A DNA stretch of 64,000 bases from JAGOUB01 sp964640945 (GTDB taxonomy: Bacteria > Patescibacteriota > Gracilibacteria > Peribacterales > Peribacteraceae): contig CAZXIV010000003.1 of NCBI GenBank assembly GCA_964640945.1, positions 1 to 64,000 on the forward strand. The letters run 5' to 3'. The position numbers and the translations under genes are program-made. Within the stretch, counting starts at the first letter, position 1. Each line of letters opens with the position of its first letter. Shown here piece after piece: positions 1-7,622 of this stretch. The notes under the pieces are model-generated. The model did no database searches. It was not told the origin of the DNA and saw only the letters and a program-made list of their open reading frames with translations.

Positions 1-862
1 TATCTTGAGTGCTTTGGACGTACTCAAACTTATAAAGAAATTCTGCCAAAAGGAATAATAGGCTCGGCGGTCCTCCTAAATATGTCGATGCTCGATCGTA
101 GTACTCATAGATGAATTTTTCTGGGGCAAGCATGTACCCAATCTTCATACCAGGATTACCATACTTTTTTGAAGTAGAAACCAATCGGATCGTCCTTTCA
201 TTATTCATGTCAGGCGGATAATCCAATCGCTCAAACCAAAGACCCTCATCAATTACAAGGTAGAGATCCAGGTCATTGCAAACCTGACTGATGCGTTCCC
301 AAAATTTTCGTGAAAAAATTCGTCCTTCGACACCAATAAGATTACTTAGTAGCAGAATCTTGTAGTCGCGATCCTTAGTACAAATATCTCGAATCATTCG
401 CTCAAGATCTTCTTCACTTTGAAGTGAGCTGACAGTTGCGACAGAAAAATGCCGACTTACAGCCTTTAGGATAGAGGGATAATACGGCTCCAAAGTTAAG
501 ACTTTCCCTTTAGGGAACCACTCTTTAAGTTGATCGAAGACCAAGCCAATCGTTGCGATATTGCCCATCGTGAGAGCACAGTTTTCAGAAGAGTAAGCGG
601 CAATCTGTCCAACATTCACCCATTCGATCAAGGTTCTAAATGTTTGTGAGTGGCCAAGTGAATTAGAGTAGCCAATCCAGTGTTTCTGCAATGACAGGTC
701 TAAACAGAATTTGAAAAATTTAGGCAAACGAACAACATTGTCATTCCAAGATCCACGGCTGAGAATCAGATTCTCATCGGAATCAAATCGTCCATAGAGA
801 TCTTCACGAAAAAAGCGGTTGAAAGCTTCCTTGGCCGTTTGAATCTCAAGTGACTTATCCAT
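1..862 (-). CDS. PLP-dependent aminotransferase, class I/II fold (C-terminus off the window)
   Basis: Reading the minus strand from an ATG at 862 gives 287 residues without a stop; the gene runs off the left edge. Fold-type I landmarks are visible: VIDEGL near residues 203-208, where the family has the Asp that contacts the pyridine nitrogen, and STSKKYGNPGMKIGY near 229-243, matching the class I motif with the Schiff-base lysine (probably K232). The usual NPNNPTG turn is replaced by SNLIGVEGR, so the substrate is probably unusual. It is not the class III fold of glutamate-1-semialdehyde aminomutase. It is divergent from a glutamyl-tRNA reductase-like gene across 48 bp, so both probably share control and a pathway. 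The substrate is unknown. Confidence 0.8.
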   Translation of the reverse strand, partial: MDKSLEIQTAKEAFNRFFREDLYGRFDSDENLILSRGSWNDNVVRLPKFFKFCLDLSLQKHWIGYSNSLGHSQTFRTLIEWVNVGQIAAYSSENCALTMGNIATIGLVFDQLKEWFPKGKVLTLEPYYPSILKAVSRHFSVATVSSLQSEEDLERMIRDICTKDRDYKILLLSNLIGVEGRIFSRKFWERISQVCNDLDLYLVIDEGLWFERLDYPPDMNNERTIRLVSTSKKYGNPGMKIGYMLAPEKFIYEYYDRASTYLGGPPSLLFLLAEFLYKFEYVQSTQD

Positions 863-886
863 GAAAACTCTCGATGTAATTAGCAA

Positions 887-903
887 TAATACTGCTAGTA
901 TTA
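887..903. promoter_or_regulatory. Inverted repeat in divergent promoter
   Basis: TAATACT-gct-AGTATTA is a perfect 7-bp inverted repeat in the 48-bp gap between the divergent aminotransferase and reductase-like genes. Position and symmetry suit an operator for a dimeric repressor acting on both genes. The AT-rich arms could also supply -10 elements. No cognate regulator is visible nearby. Confidence 0.4.
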
Positions 904-910
904 GCACATT

Positions 911-1801
911 ATGCTGGTATGTAGCTACATAGACTATGAATCCTGTGGCGATGAAGCCTTACTCGCTCAGGCGACGTTTACAGTCAAAAATACTGCTTCT
1001 GAGCCAATGCTGATTACATGTCATCGTATCGAACACATCTCAAACGTACGTCTTGCAGATGTCAAAGCAGAAAAGCGCATTGGCAACATGAAGATGCAAG
1101 TTGTGACTGGTGACCTGGAGGTCCTTACTCGGTTTCTTGCTATTGCCACCGGACTACATTCCCAAATCATTGGTGAAAAGGCCATTGAGCTGCAGGCAGA
1201 TGCGTATGTTCAGACTTTAAATGATGATAATCCGTTGAAAGTAATTCTTCTTAAAACGCTCTCATTCGCCCGTAATATTCGCAAAGAGCATTCTTTAAAC
1301 GCTCCTAGTCACGGCATTCTTGCGCTCAGAATTTTACATCAAAAAACACACTCGCCACTTCTACTGTTAGTGGGAACTGGTATGGTCGGCCGAGAAGTTC
1401 TCGAGAGTTACAAAGACCTGGGCTATCCAGAGATTCTCCTGTTATCTCGCAGATACAAAAAGGCTAGAAAACGCTTGAGTGACCTAATTGGCAAAGAAAA
1501 TATCATGTCTATTTATCAATTTAATCGTTTAAAAAACTCGAAACAATACGACATGCTTATTGCTACAAGTGGCGCTTCTGATGAATACAGGGAGGAGATA
1601 CAAAAATTAGCCGTCCATAAAAACTGTGCTGGGGTTGTGGATGTTTCTGCTAACGTCATTTCAGATAAGCGCATTGATACCATCACCCTTTTTACTCCGC
1701 AGATGAAGAAAATTGTTACTGAGCACAATGTGCATTGGCTAAAAACGAAAGAAGCTCTATTGAAGCAGTTGCCACTACTTGTTACTAAACATCTTCTTTA
1801 G
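911..1801 (+). CDS. Short glutamyl-tRNA reductase-like protein (HemA family, no dimerisation domain)
   Basis: GluTR reduces glutamyl-tRNA to glutamate-1-semialdehyde with NADPH. Family marks: ITCHRIEHI at 35-43, matching the active-site TCNRxE motif with catalytic Cys37; LAIATGLHSQIIGE near 76-89, matching the conserved ASGLDSxxxGE region; and a Rossmann motif LVGTGMVGREVL near 153-164 followed by LLSRR. The protein is 296 aa against roughly 400-450 for housekeeping GluTR and stops after the NADPH domain, so the C-terminal helical dimerisation domain is absent. No other heme gene is present. A GluRS lies two genes downstream, which supports a dedicated tRNA-dependent pathway. Activity is inferred from the retained Cys; the assembly state is unknown. 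Confidence 0.75.
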   Translation: MLVCSYIDYESCGDEALLAQATFTVKNTASEPMLITCHRIEHISNVRLADVKAEKRIGNMKMQVVTGDLEVLTRFLAIATGLHSQIIGEKAIELQADAYVQTLNDDNPLKVILLKTLSFARNIRKEHSLNAPSHGILALRILHQKTHSPLLLLVGTGMVGREVLESYKDLGYPEILLLSRRYKKARKRLSDLIGKENIMSIYQFNRLKNSKQYDMLIATSGASDEYREEIQKLAVHKNCAGVVDVSANVISDKRIDTITLFTPQMKKIVTEHNVHWLKTKEALLKQLPLLVTKHLL

Positions 1802-1821
1802 CATCTCCTGCCCCTAAACAG

Positions 1822-2469
1822 ATGGAGTCGAAAGATCAGCAACGCCAACGACCGGTAGCCGATAGAGTGCGGCATGAAATTCTCGCCGAAGTCCAAAAAT
1901 CACTGCCTCTGATTTTTGGGGAAAATCTAGTGTTTGGGTTTGTTTGCGGTGGAGTAGCTAAGGGTTACGCGAACTATGAACACGATGTAGATGTTTTCAC
2001 ATGTATATATGAGCCAATCGATGAAACAACTCTAGAGGCCTACTATCGTTGGTATTTTGACCTCCATGAACGCTATGACCTGCCGCCGGATTACGATTAT
2101 CCCGGCGAGATTGTCACTCTCGATCATCTCGAAAAAACACTTAAACTTTTAGAAGGCTGGCCTCTCACTCTCAAAGTGACATCCGTTGACCAAAAAAAAG
2201 CTATTATTTGGACGGACATGATCACTGGAGGAATAGCTGCTCGTACTGGCTCTAATCAGGCAATTTTAGATGGAATTATTGAGCGTTACAGCTCTCATCC
2301 TGCGCATTGGAAGGAGCAAATACTTCTACTTATTCCACCCGATCAAGTGGATCAATGGAAAGACAAAAATCATACGCTCATTATGGAGCGTTACATGTCT
2401 TATCCGAAGCATGATGGTAAACACTTAGAGACTAGGTTTAAAAAGCAGACTCCTGATATGAAGAGTTGA
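1822..2469 (+). CDS. Nucleotidyltransferase-fold protein
   Basis: 215 aa, starting 20 bp after the reductase-like gene, so probably the same transcript. GFVCGGVAKGYANYEHDVDVF near residues 33-53 fits the Pol-beta-type minimal nucleotidyltransferase signature GGxxxG...DxD, where the two Asp bind metal. The remainder matches no family I recognise. The bacterial relatives of this fold include antibiotic nucleotidyltransferases and toxins of the MNT type. In this cluster an AMP- or NMP-transfer step on the pathway product is possible, but that is inference. It is not a CCA-adding enzyme: it is too short and lacks the associated helical domains. Confidence 0.55.
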   Translation: MESKDQQRQRPVADRVRHEILAEVQKSLPLIFGENLVFGFVCGGVAKGYANYEHDVDVFTCIYEPIDETTLEAYYRWYFDLHERYDLPPDYDYPGEIVTLDHLEKTLKLLEGWPLTLKVTSVDQKKAIIWTDMITGGIAARTGSNQAILDGIIERYSSHPAHWKEQILLLIPPDQVDQWKDKNHTLIMERYMSYPKHDGKHLETRFKKQTPDMKS

Positions 2470-2551
2470 GATTGGATCCTCAATATAACTCTCACCTGTG
2501 TATATCCTTCGTTTGATAAACGCCCTAAAAGATATTACTATATACAATAGA

Positions 2552-4237
2552 ATGAATTCTCTCCCGAATTTTTCCGGCCAGAATTTCGAGGAACAGCCAA
2601 AATTAGACGAGGCAATTATTAACCGATTAATTCCTCCTTCCACGCTTTCAATCGAGGATATTCAGAAAAGGTATCCCCCTCGTGTTTTGCAGCCAGGTCA
2701 AATGGTCACTCGTATTGCGCCTAGTCCGACTGGCTTTATGCACGTGGGAACTCTGTACACGGCTCTTATTTCAGAGCGTCTTGCTCACCAAACGAATGGC
2801 GTCTTTTTCTTGAGAATTGAAGATACTGACAAGAAGCGAGAGGTGGTCGGGGCTGCGTCTTCTGTCATTGAATCTTTGGAGCACTATGGGGTCAAAGTTG
2901 ATGAGGGTCCGACCTCATCGGGTGAGGATAAGGGGCTGTACGGTCCGTACACACAGAGTGAAAGGACTGATTTGTATCAAACTTTCGCTCGTCTACTCCT
3001 GGAGAAAGGCGTCGCCTATCCATGCTTTTGTTCTCCCGAGGAAATTGAGGAAATGCGCACTATGCAAGAAAAAGGGAAAATTCGGCCGGGATATTATGGT
3101 GACTGGGCAAAGTGGCGTAATGCCTCTAGCGAGAAAGTCCAAAGCGCTTTGGATGAGGGCAAACCATATGTGATCCGGTTTCAATCGAGAGGAGGTGTTG
3201 AAAATAAAGTTGTCGTAACGGACCTTCTCAAGGGAAAGAGGGATGTGGCTGAAAATGATCAAGACATTGTCTTGATCAAGTCTGACGGCACTCCAACCTA
3301 TCATCTGGCCCACATCGTCGATGACCATTTTATGGGTACTACGCATGTTATTCGTGGAGACGAATGGTTTTCTTCGCTTTCTCTTCACCTGCAACTTTTC
3401 AATTCCTTGGGTTGGGAACCCCCTGCCTATGGCCACCTTGCTCCAATCCAAAAAATGGAGGGTTCCTCGAAGAGGAAATTAAGTAAACGTAAAGATCCTG
3501 AGGCAAATGTTCTGTACTACGATGAGCAGGGTTATCCTCAGGAAGCATTGATTGAATATTTGCTCAATCTTGCTAATTCAAATTTTGAAGATTGGAGAAA
3601 GGAGCATATCGACATGCCCAACGTTAATTTTAATCTAAGTCTTGAGCGCCTAGCTAACTCCAATGGCGCCCTATTTGATTTTTCGAAGCTAAACGATATC
3701 AGCAAAGAATTCATCGCTAGACTCGCAGATATTTTCGATCCTACCCTGCGCTGGGCCGATCAATATAACAAAGAATTAGCTTTGCTCATGAAGGAACATT
3801 CCGAGTACGTCCGAAAAATATTGCAGATTGAGCGAGCAGGAGACACGGTGCGTAAGGACATCGCAAAATGGTCCGATGTTCAACATGAAATTGCGTATTT
3901 CTTTGACCCAATTGAGAACAAATCGGGCGAGCTACTGGCAAATTTTGACAAGGGCGAAATCACCAGAGTTATTGATAAATTTTTGAGTACGTTCGACATG
4001 CAAGACACCAAGGAAGTGTGGCTAGCGAAAATAAGAAGCGCCTGTGCTGAATTGGGTTATGCAGAAAATCACAAGATGCTGAAAGCAGATCCAAGCAAGT
4101 ACAAGGGCTCAATCGCTGATGTCACTAGAATTATTCGGGTACTCCTTACAGGAAGAGCTCAGACGCCTGATCTCTATCAGATTATGCAAGTAATGGGCCA
4201 CGAGTTGGTTGTGAAGAGGCTGAAGGCTGCAGCGTGA
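2552..4237 (+). CDS. gltX: Glutamyl-tRNA synthetase, full-length
   Basis: Class I aminoacyl-tRNA synthetase charging tRNA with glutamate. RIAPSPTGFMHVGT at 54-67 contains the HIGH-type signature and KLSKRKDPEA at 309-318 the KMSKS-type loop; both are intact. RIEDTD, PYTQSER, VIRGDEW and an extended helical C-terminus follow, giving 561 aa. The KLSKRKDPEA form resembles the second GluRS type of some Firmicutes. The ATG at 2552 is preferred over an upstream GTG because about 50 residues still precede the HIGH region. It could supply Glu-tRNA to the neighbouring reductase-like enzyme. Whether it is the housekeeping copy cannot be judged from this window. Confidence 0.9.
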   Translation: MNSLPNFSGQNFEEQPKLDEAIINRLIPPSTLSIEDIQKRYPPRVLQPGQMVTRIAPSPTGFMHVGTLYTALISERLAHQTNGVFFLRIEDTDKKREVVGAASSVIESLEHYGVKVDEGPTSSGEDKGLYGPYTQSERTDLYQTFARLLLEKGVAYPCFCSPEEIEEMRTMQEKGKIRPGYYGDWAKWRNASSEKVQSALDEGKPYVIRFQSRGGVENKVVVTDLLKGKRDVAENDQDIVLIKSDGTPTYHLAHIVDDHFMGTTHVIRGDEWFSSLSLHLQLFNSLGWEPPAYGHLAPIQKMEGSSKRKLSKRKDPEANVLYYDEQGYPQEALIEYLLNLANSNFEDWRKEHIDMPNVNFNLSLERLANSNGALFDFSKLNDISKEFIARLADIFDPTLRWADQYNKELALLMKEHSEYVRKILQIERAGDTVRKDIAKWSDVQHEIAYFFDPIENKSGELLANFDKGEITRVIDKFLSTFDMQDTKEVWLAKIRSACAELGYAENHKMLKADPSKYKGSIADVTRIIRVLLTGRAQTPDLYQIMQVMGHELVVKRLKAAA

Positions 4238-4289
4238 TGTGTAGCTCTTCTCTGCATATAGTGCACACGACAGCTAAGTGGCTTATCCT

Positions 4290-5063
4290 ATGAGCATGCT
4301 TAAGTTATTTAAAAAGATATGGGGGCCCCAAAATGCTTTTCGCGAAGATATCATTCTGAAGCAGGAACGCTTTGAGCCTCAGAGCTGGGCATTACCAGTT
4401 GCCGAACAATTAATGCTGTTACAGAAAAAATATTTTGCTGACTTAAAAATAGATCCAGCATATCTTAAGGAACGATGCTCTCGGCCCCTAAAAAAGGGCT
4501 ATAGCCGAGTGGCAGTCCCAAAAATACAGTTTCTTGCTAAGCACATTGGCGTCCACGACCCGTACCTAAATATCGGCGTCTTAGTCGAAGATGTTGCAGT
4601 GCATTTGAACGAGCAGAGAGCGGGATTGTTTACTCACTACAGAAAAGGGCAGTTGGGAACGGACCGAATTCGATCAATACCTCTTCTAGCCCTACGCAGA
4701 GAGAAATTTGAGGAAACCGTCCCGGGTGATGTTCTAATTCTAGATGTTGATTTAGGTAATCAATATGCGGGTTGGACGACCAGAAGGGCCAGGGAGGATA
4801 TATGTCAAAAACTTAATCTTCTGGCACTATCCAGCGTTGATGTAGGATGGATTTTGGTTATCAATCCGAACAGATTGCAGGATCATATGGATCTTTCTAT
4901 CGATGATGTGATGGAAGAGTACCTTTCTGAAGTCCGCGGCTGGGTAACCACTTTATTTTTTTATCATAGAGGAGGAAAACTAGAATTCGGATACAGATGG
5001 AACCGCAGAGCATATTTTGACTCAGGGGCCGCAGTAGCTCTCCTTCCTAACCCTAATCGATGA
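4290..5063 (+). CDS. Unknown protein of the Glu-tRNA cluster
   Basis: About 257 aa, with GTG (4278) or ATG (4290 or 4296) as possible starts. I recognise no family. It is soluble-looking, without signal peptide or transmembrane segment, and has mixed alpha/beta character. Basic and tryptophan-containing segments include VDLGNQYAGWTTRRAR and FYHRGGKLEFGYRWNRRAYF. Its stop overlaps the ATG of the next GluRS-like gene in an ATGA junction, implying translational coupling and a shared function. It may be a biosynthetic enzyme or a partner of the GluRS-like protein. Confidence 0.7.
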   Translation: MSMLKLFKKIWGPQNAFREDIILKQERFEPQSWALPVAEQLMLLQKKYFADLKIDPAYLKERCSRPLKKGYSRVAVPKIQFLAKHIGVHDPYLNIGVLVEDVAVHLNEQRAGLFTHYRKGQLGTDRIRSIPLLALRREKFEETVPGDVLILDVDLGNQYAGWTTRRAREDICQKLNLLALSSVDVGWILVINPNRLQDHMDLSIDDVMEEYLSEVRGWVTTLFFYHRGGKLEFGYRWNRRAYFDSGAAVALLPNPNR

Positions 5064-5986
5064 ACGCTGTAAGACTTCGATTCGCACCATGTCCAAGAAA
5101 TTTTTTCCATATTGGAAGTCTGCGAGCTGCTATCTTCAATCACGTTTTAGCTAAGATCCTTAAGGGCGTAGTGGTCTTAAGGATAGAAAACATAGACCAA
5201 GAGTCGGCCAGTGAAAATACTCAAAGACTATTGGATACGTTAAAATGGCTAGAATTAAATTTTGATGAAGGGCCAGGTATTGGAGGGAAATACGGACCAT
5301 ATTTGCAGAGTGAGCGATTATCAATTTATAAAAAACACCTTGATGAATTGCTCAAAAAAGACGGCGCCTATTTTTGTTTCTGCAACCTGACACACTTTGG
5401 TAATTTAAAAGAAAAAAAGACCCACTCTTGTCGTCATCTAACAAGCGATCAAATTCAAGAGCGTCTCAAAACAGGTGAGAGTTATGTAGTGCGACAAAAA
5501 GTACCCTCTGACGGTGAGGTAATTGTGAAAGACAAATTTAGGGGTCTTCAAACCTATCAAATGAATGATTTGCAAGATGTTTTACTTTTTAAATCAAATG
5601 GTAATCCTACGTATGAATTTAGCTCAGTGATTGATGATCATTTAATGGAAATCACTCATGTTGTTCGTGGACCGGAACTCTTATCCACATTTCCTAATAG
5701 CGTTCTCATGTACAAGAATTTCAACTGGTCGGTGCCGGAATATATTCATTTACTTGTAGCTTTTGGTACGGACGGTGAAAAATTCTGTCATACAGATGAA
5801 AATGTCTCGGTTGAAGAATTTAGAGCGAAGGGCTACCTAAAAGATGCAATCATCAATTTCGTTGCTCTCCTTGATTGGCAAAAAAAAGACGGCGAACTCT
5901 TCTCTCTTTCGGAAATGTTGACGACCTTTGATCTAACCAACATAAAAGCCAATTCTGGAATTTATGATGCTTCAAAATTCGATTAA
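5060..5986 (+). CDS. GluRS-like catalytic-domain paralogue with lost KMSKS lysine
   Basis: 308 aa. RFAPCPRNFFHIGSLRAAIF at 7-26 retains the HIGH motif, RIENID and GPYLQSER match GluRS, and VVRGPELL lies in the expected place. Where GluRS has KLSKR this protein reads KFCHT at 241-245, so the catalytic lysine of the loop is gone while the following VSVEEF matches GluRS. No anticodon-binding domain follows. The same architecture occurs in glutamyl-Q-tRNA(Asp) synthetase and in truncated paralogues that charge other acceptors. Stop TAA at 5984-5986 falls exactly where GluRS would continue, and another frame stays open past it, so a frameshift is possible. Confidence 0.75.
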   Translation: MNAVRLRFAPCPRNFFHIGSLRAAIFNHVLAKILKGVVVLRIENIDQESASENTQRLLDTLKWLELNFDEGPGIGGKYGPYLQSERLSIYKKHLDELLKKDGAYFCFCNLTHFGNLKEKKTHSCRHLTSDQIQERLKTGESYVVRQKVPSDGEVIVKDKFRGLQTYQMNDLQDVLLFKSNGNPTYEFSSVIDDHLMEITHVVRGPELLSTFPNSVLMYKNFNWSVPEYIHLLVAFGTDGEKFCHTDENVSVEEFRAKGYLKDAIINFVALLDWQKKDGELFSLSEMLTTFDLTNIKANSGIYDASKFD

Positions 5987-6107
5987 TAAAATTAGAATGG
6001 AACCATTTTGGCTTTCTTTAGAGGAAATATCCCCTCTTGAAATAATCTCTAAAGAGGAGAAGATAGGTGTAGATCGTTTCATATTCATTTCGCTTGTGGC
6101 TGCCTAG
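5982..6107 (+). pseudogene. Out-of-frame continuation of the GluRS-like gene
   Basis: In the +1 frame relative to the upstream gene, 41 codons read INKIRMEPFWLSLEEISPLE and onward to a TAG at 6105-6107. The reading joins naturally to the upstream YDASKFD, because GluRS usually has a D-[WL]-[IL]-N segment just there. This suggests the gene once continued and was broken by a small indel near 5982 and then cut off near 6105. Assembly error at the AT-rich TTAATAAAATTA stretch is the alternative. Confidence 0.45.
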
Positions 6108-6346
6108 CCCGAAAGGGAGGGTAATAAAACTGCCACATAATCGTCAGTACCTCGCCGTGAAAACCGGCCCTAGACCCTTTAGGGAGAGGTTACTAAATCT
6201 GTAGAGGGATACCCCCACGATGCAAGCGAGAGACTTACCTCTCTCCGCCTGTGTCTTTTTTATGTAACCCCAACGGCCTAGATTCAGAACCTGACAACGT
6301 TTCGCCTGCGCCCGCCGCTGCACCTCTGCGAGGCGGCGAAGGCGTC
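6108..6346. other. Structured non-coding stretch, possible replication origin
   Basis: No convincing gene between the broken GluRS-like gene and the Rep gene. GGAGAGGT at 6183-6190 can pair with ACCTCTCTCC at 6237-6246, enclosing a C- and G-rich segment. A smaller stem CCCTA/TAGGG lies just before it, and CGCCGC/GCGGCG arms precede the Rep ATG. Rolling-circle elements often carry hairpins and the double-strand origin just upstream of, or within, rep, so this is the natural candidate. The terminal sequences of the element may lie here too. A structured RNA is also possible. Confidence 0.35.
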
Positions 6347-7447
6347 ATGCCTGAAAGGTGCGGGAAAACAATCACGCACCATCAAATACCCCCAGAAGAT
6401 CCATCAAGCTTTGAGCGGAAGCCAAATAAGGCACTGCTGCATTTTGGATTGGATTACCTCGTGTTACTCCTTGGTATCGAAAATAAAAATGCGGCATCGC
6501 TTCGATTAATAAATGCGATTTTCAGTCTTCCACATAACGACACCAACGCTGCTGAGTACCGAGGCTTTGGCTGGGCCGATACTGGTGAGGATGTCACCGT
6601 TCGCTTCAGTCAGTATCAACAAGATGAAGTTGCGTACGTCTTTCGAGCTGAGGATCATCTATTCTCGATCCAAAAAATTGGACTAAAAAGCACCATGCCT
6701 CCTTCTGTGAAGGAGAGGTATAGGTATCGAATAAGCTTCTACGGCTGGTTTTTTAGCCTCGTGAGATTGGGTCATATCAATATTTATGATTACTGGAATA
6801 TTTTCCTTCGAGACATTGAGGAGGAGCGTCTAATTCACTCCGTCTCTCGGATAGATATCTGCGCTGACATAGGAAATCTATCTGTGCGGCAGGTGCAAAG
6901 AAGCATTGTGAGGCTCATGCCCAGAGGAAAGAAGTTTTCCGAACTTGAGAAAGATAACGAGACGAGAACACCTGAAACAGTGTATTTCGGAGGTACATCC
7001 CGTGATTGGAAGGGAAGAATTTACAACAAATTGATTGAAATCTTTAAAAAAGGTAAGGAACGGCTATATCCGCAGTACTCGTCCTACAGTCTGGTAACGC
7101 GAGTGGAAATAGAATTACATAGCCGACCCTGTCAGACGTTTTCGGTAAATTTACAATCTGTTCTAAGTCTTGAGCACCTGCTCATGGTCTTTAAGGCTCA
7201 TCTAAGGAACAAAAATACCTCCTGGGGCATTCTCCGGTTTATTGAGAAGACACTACAAGAACAAGGTTTTAAAGCTGCTCCGTTAGAAAGAAAACATTTT
7301 GAGTATGAACAAATGCCGAGTCAGAAATTTTTTAAAGTCACCTGTAAGAAAGTATCTACGTGTGCAAAGCGCTTCGGGGTAGACATCAAAATCCTTCTTC
7401 ACTGGATAGATAAGGCAATTGAAGATTCATCAAAATCCAATGCTTGA
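6347..7447 (+). CDS. Rolling-circle-type replication initiator (Rep_trans-like)
   Basis: 366 aa from ATG 6347; an upstream GTG at 6251 would add 32 Pro/Ala-rich residues. The middle and C-terminal parts carry the plasmid replication-initiation-factor pattern: SRIDICADIGN, then ETVYFGGTSRDWKGRIYNK, then LVTRVEIELHSR. The family pattern is an acidic metal-binding strand, YxGSRxSxxxxRIYDK containing the nicking tyrosine, and a VRxExELR strand. Such proteins nick the double-strand origin and prime rolling-circle replication. It overlaps the next small ORF, and a recombinase follows, supporting a mobile element. Confidence 0.65.
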   Translation: MPERCGKTITHHQIPPEDPSSFERKPNKALLHFGLDYLVLLLGIENKNAASLRLINAIFSLPHNDTNAAEYRGFGWADTGEDVTVRFSQYQQDEVAYVFRAEDHLFSIQKIGLKSTMPPSVKERYRYRISFYGWFFSLVRLGHINIYDYWNIFLRDIEEERLIHSVSRIDICADIGNLSVRQVQRSIVRLMPRGKKFSELEKDNETRTPETVYFGGTSRDWKGRIYNKLIEIFKKGKERLYPQYSSYSLVTRVEIELHSRPCQTFSVNLQSVLSLEHLLMVFKAHLRNKNTSWGILRFIEKTLQEQGFKAAPLERKHFEYEQMPSQKFFKVTCKKVSTCAKRFGVDIKILLHWIDKAIEDSSKSNA

Positions 7448-7607
7448 GAAGGACACTGCCATCAGTCGGGAGTCACTTGATGAGTTTCGCGTGATTTTAA
7501 AGGAAGTGTATGAATTAGAGCCTTCCGAGGCAGAGGCTGAGGAAATGGCGCAAAACATCCTCCATTATTACAGGACAGTCGAACGACTTTCGAACCATTT
7601 ACCCTGA
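7440..7607 (+). CDS. Small acidic protein preceding a serine recombinase
   Basis: 55 aa from ATG 7440, overlapping the end of the Rep gene by 8 bp and ending 15 bp before the recombinase. It is helical and acidic, with LDEFRVILKEVYELEPSEAE in the middle and AQNILHYYRTVERL at the end. Small ORFs with this kind of sequence commonly precede large serine recombinases in uncultured small-genome bacteria, in my recollection. A role in regulating or directing the recombinase is possible, but nothing in the sequence proves it. Confidence 0.65.
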   Translation: MLEKDTAISRESLDEFRVILKEVYELEPSEAEAEEMAQNILHYYRTVERLSNHLP

Positions 7608-7622
7608 TACACTCACCCTCCT

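Noticed and set aside
1..862. Calling the aminotransferase glutamate-1-semialdehyde aminomutase (hemL).
   Set aside because: The lysine motif STSKKYGNPGMKIGY is class I/II, not the class III motif of HemL.
5060..5986. Calling the gene glutamyl-Q-tRNA(Asp) synthetase (GluQ-RS).
   Set aside because: Domain length fits, but the KMSKS loop is changed, the gene is linked to GluRS and GluTR-like genes, and no queuosine genes are near. Kept as an alternative only.
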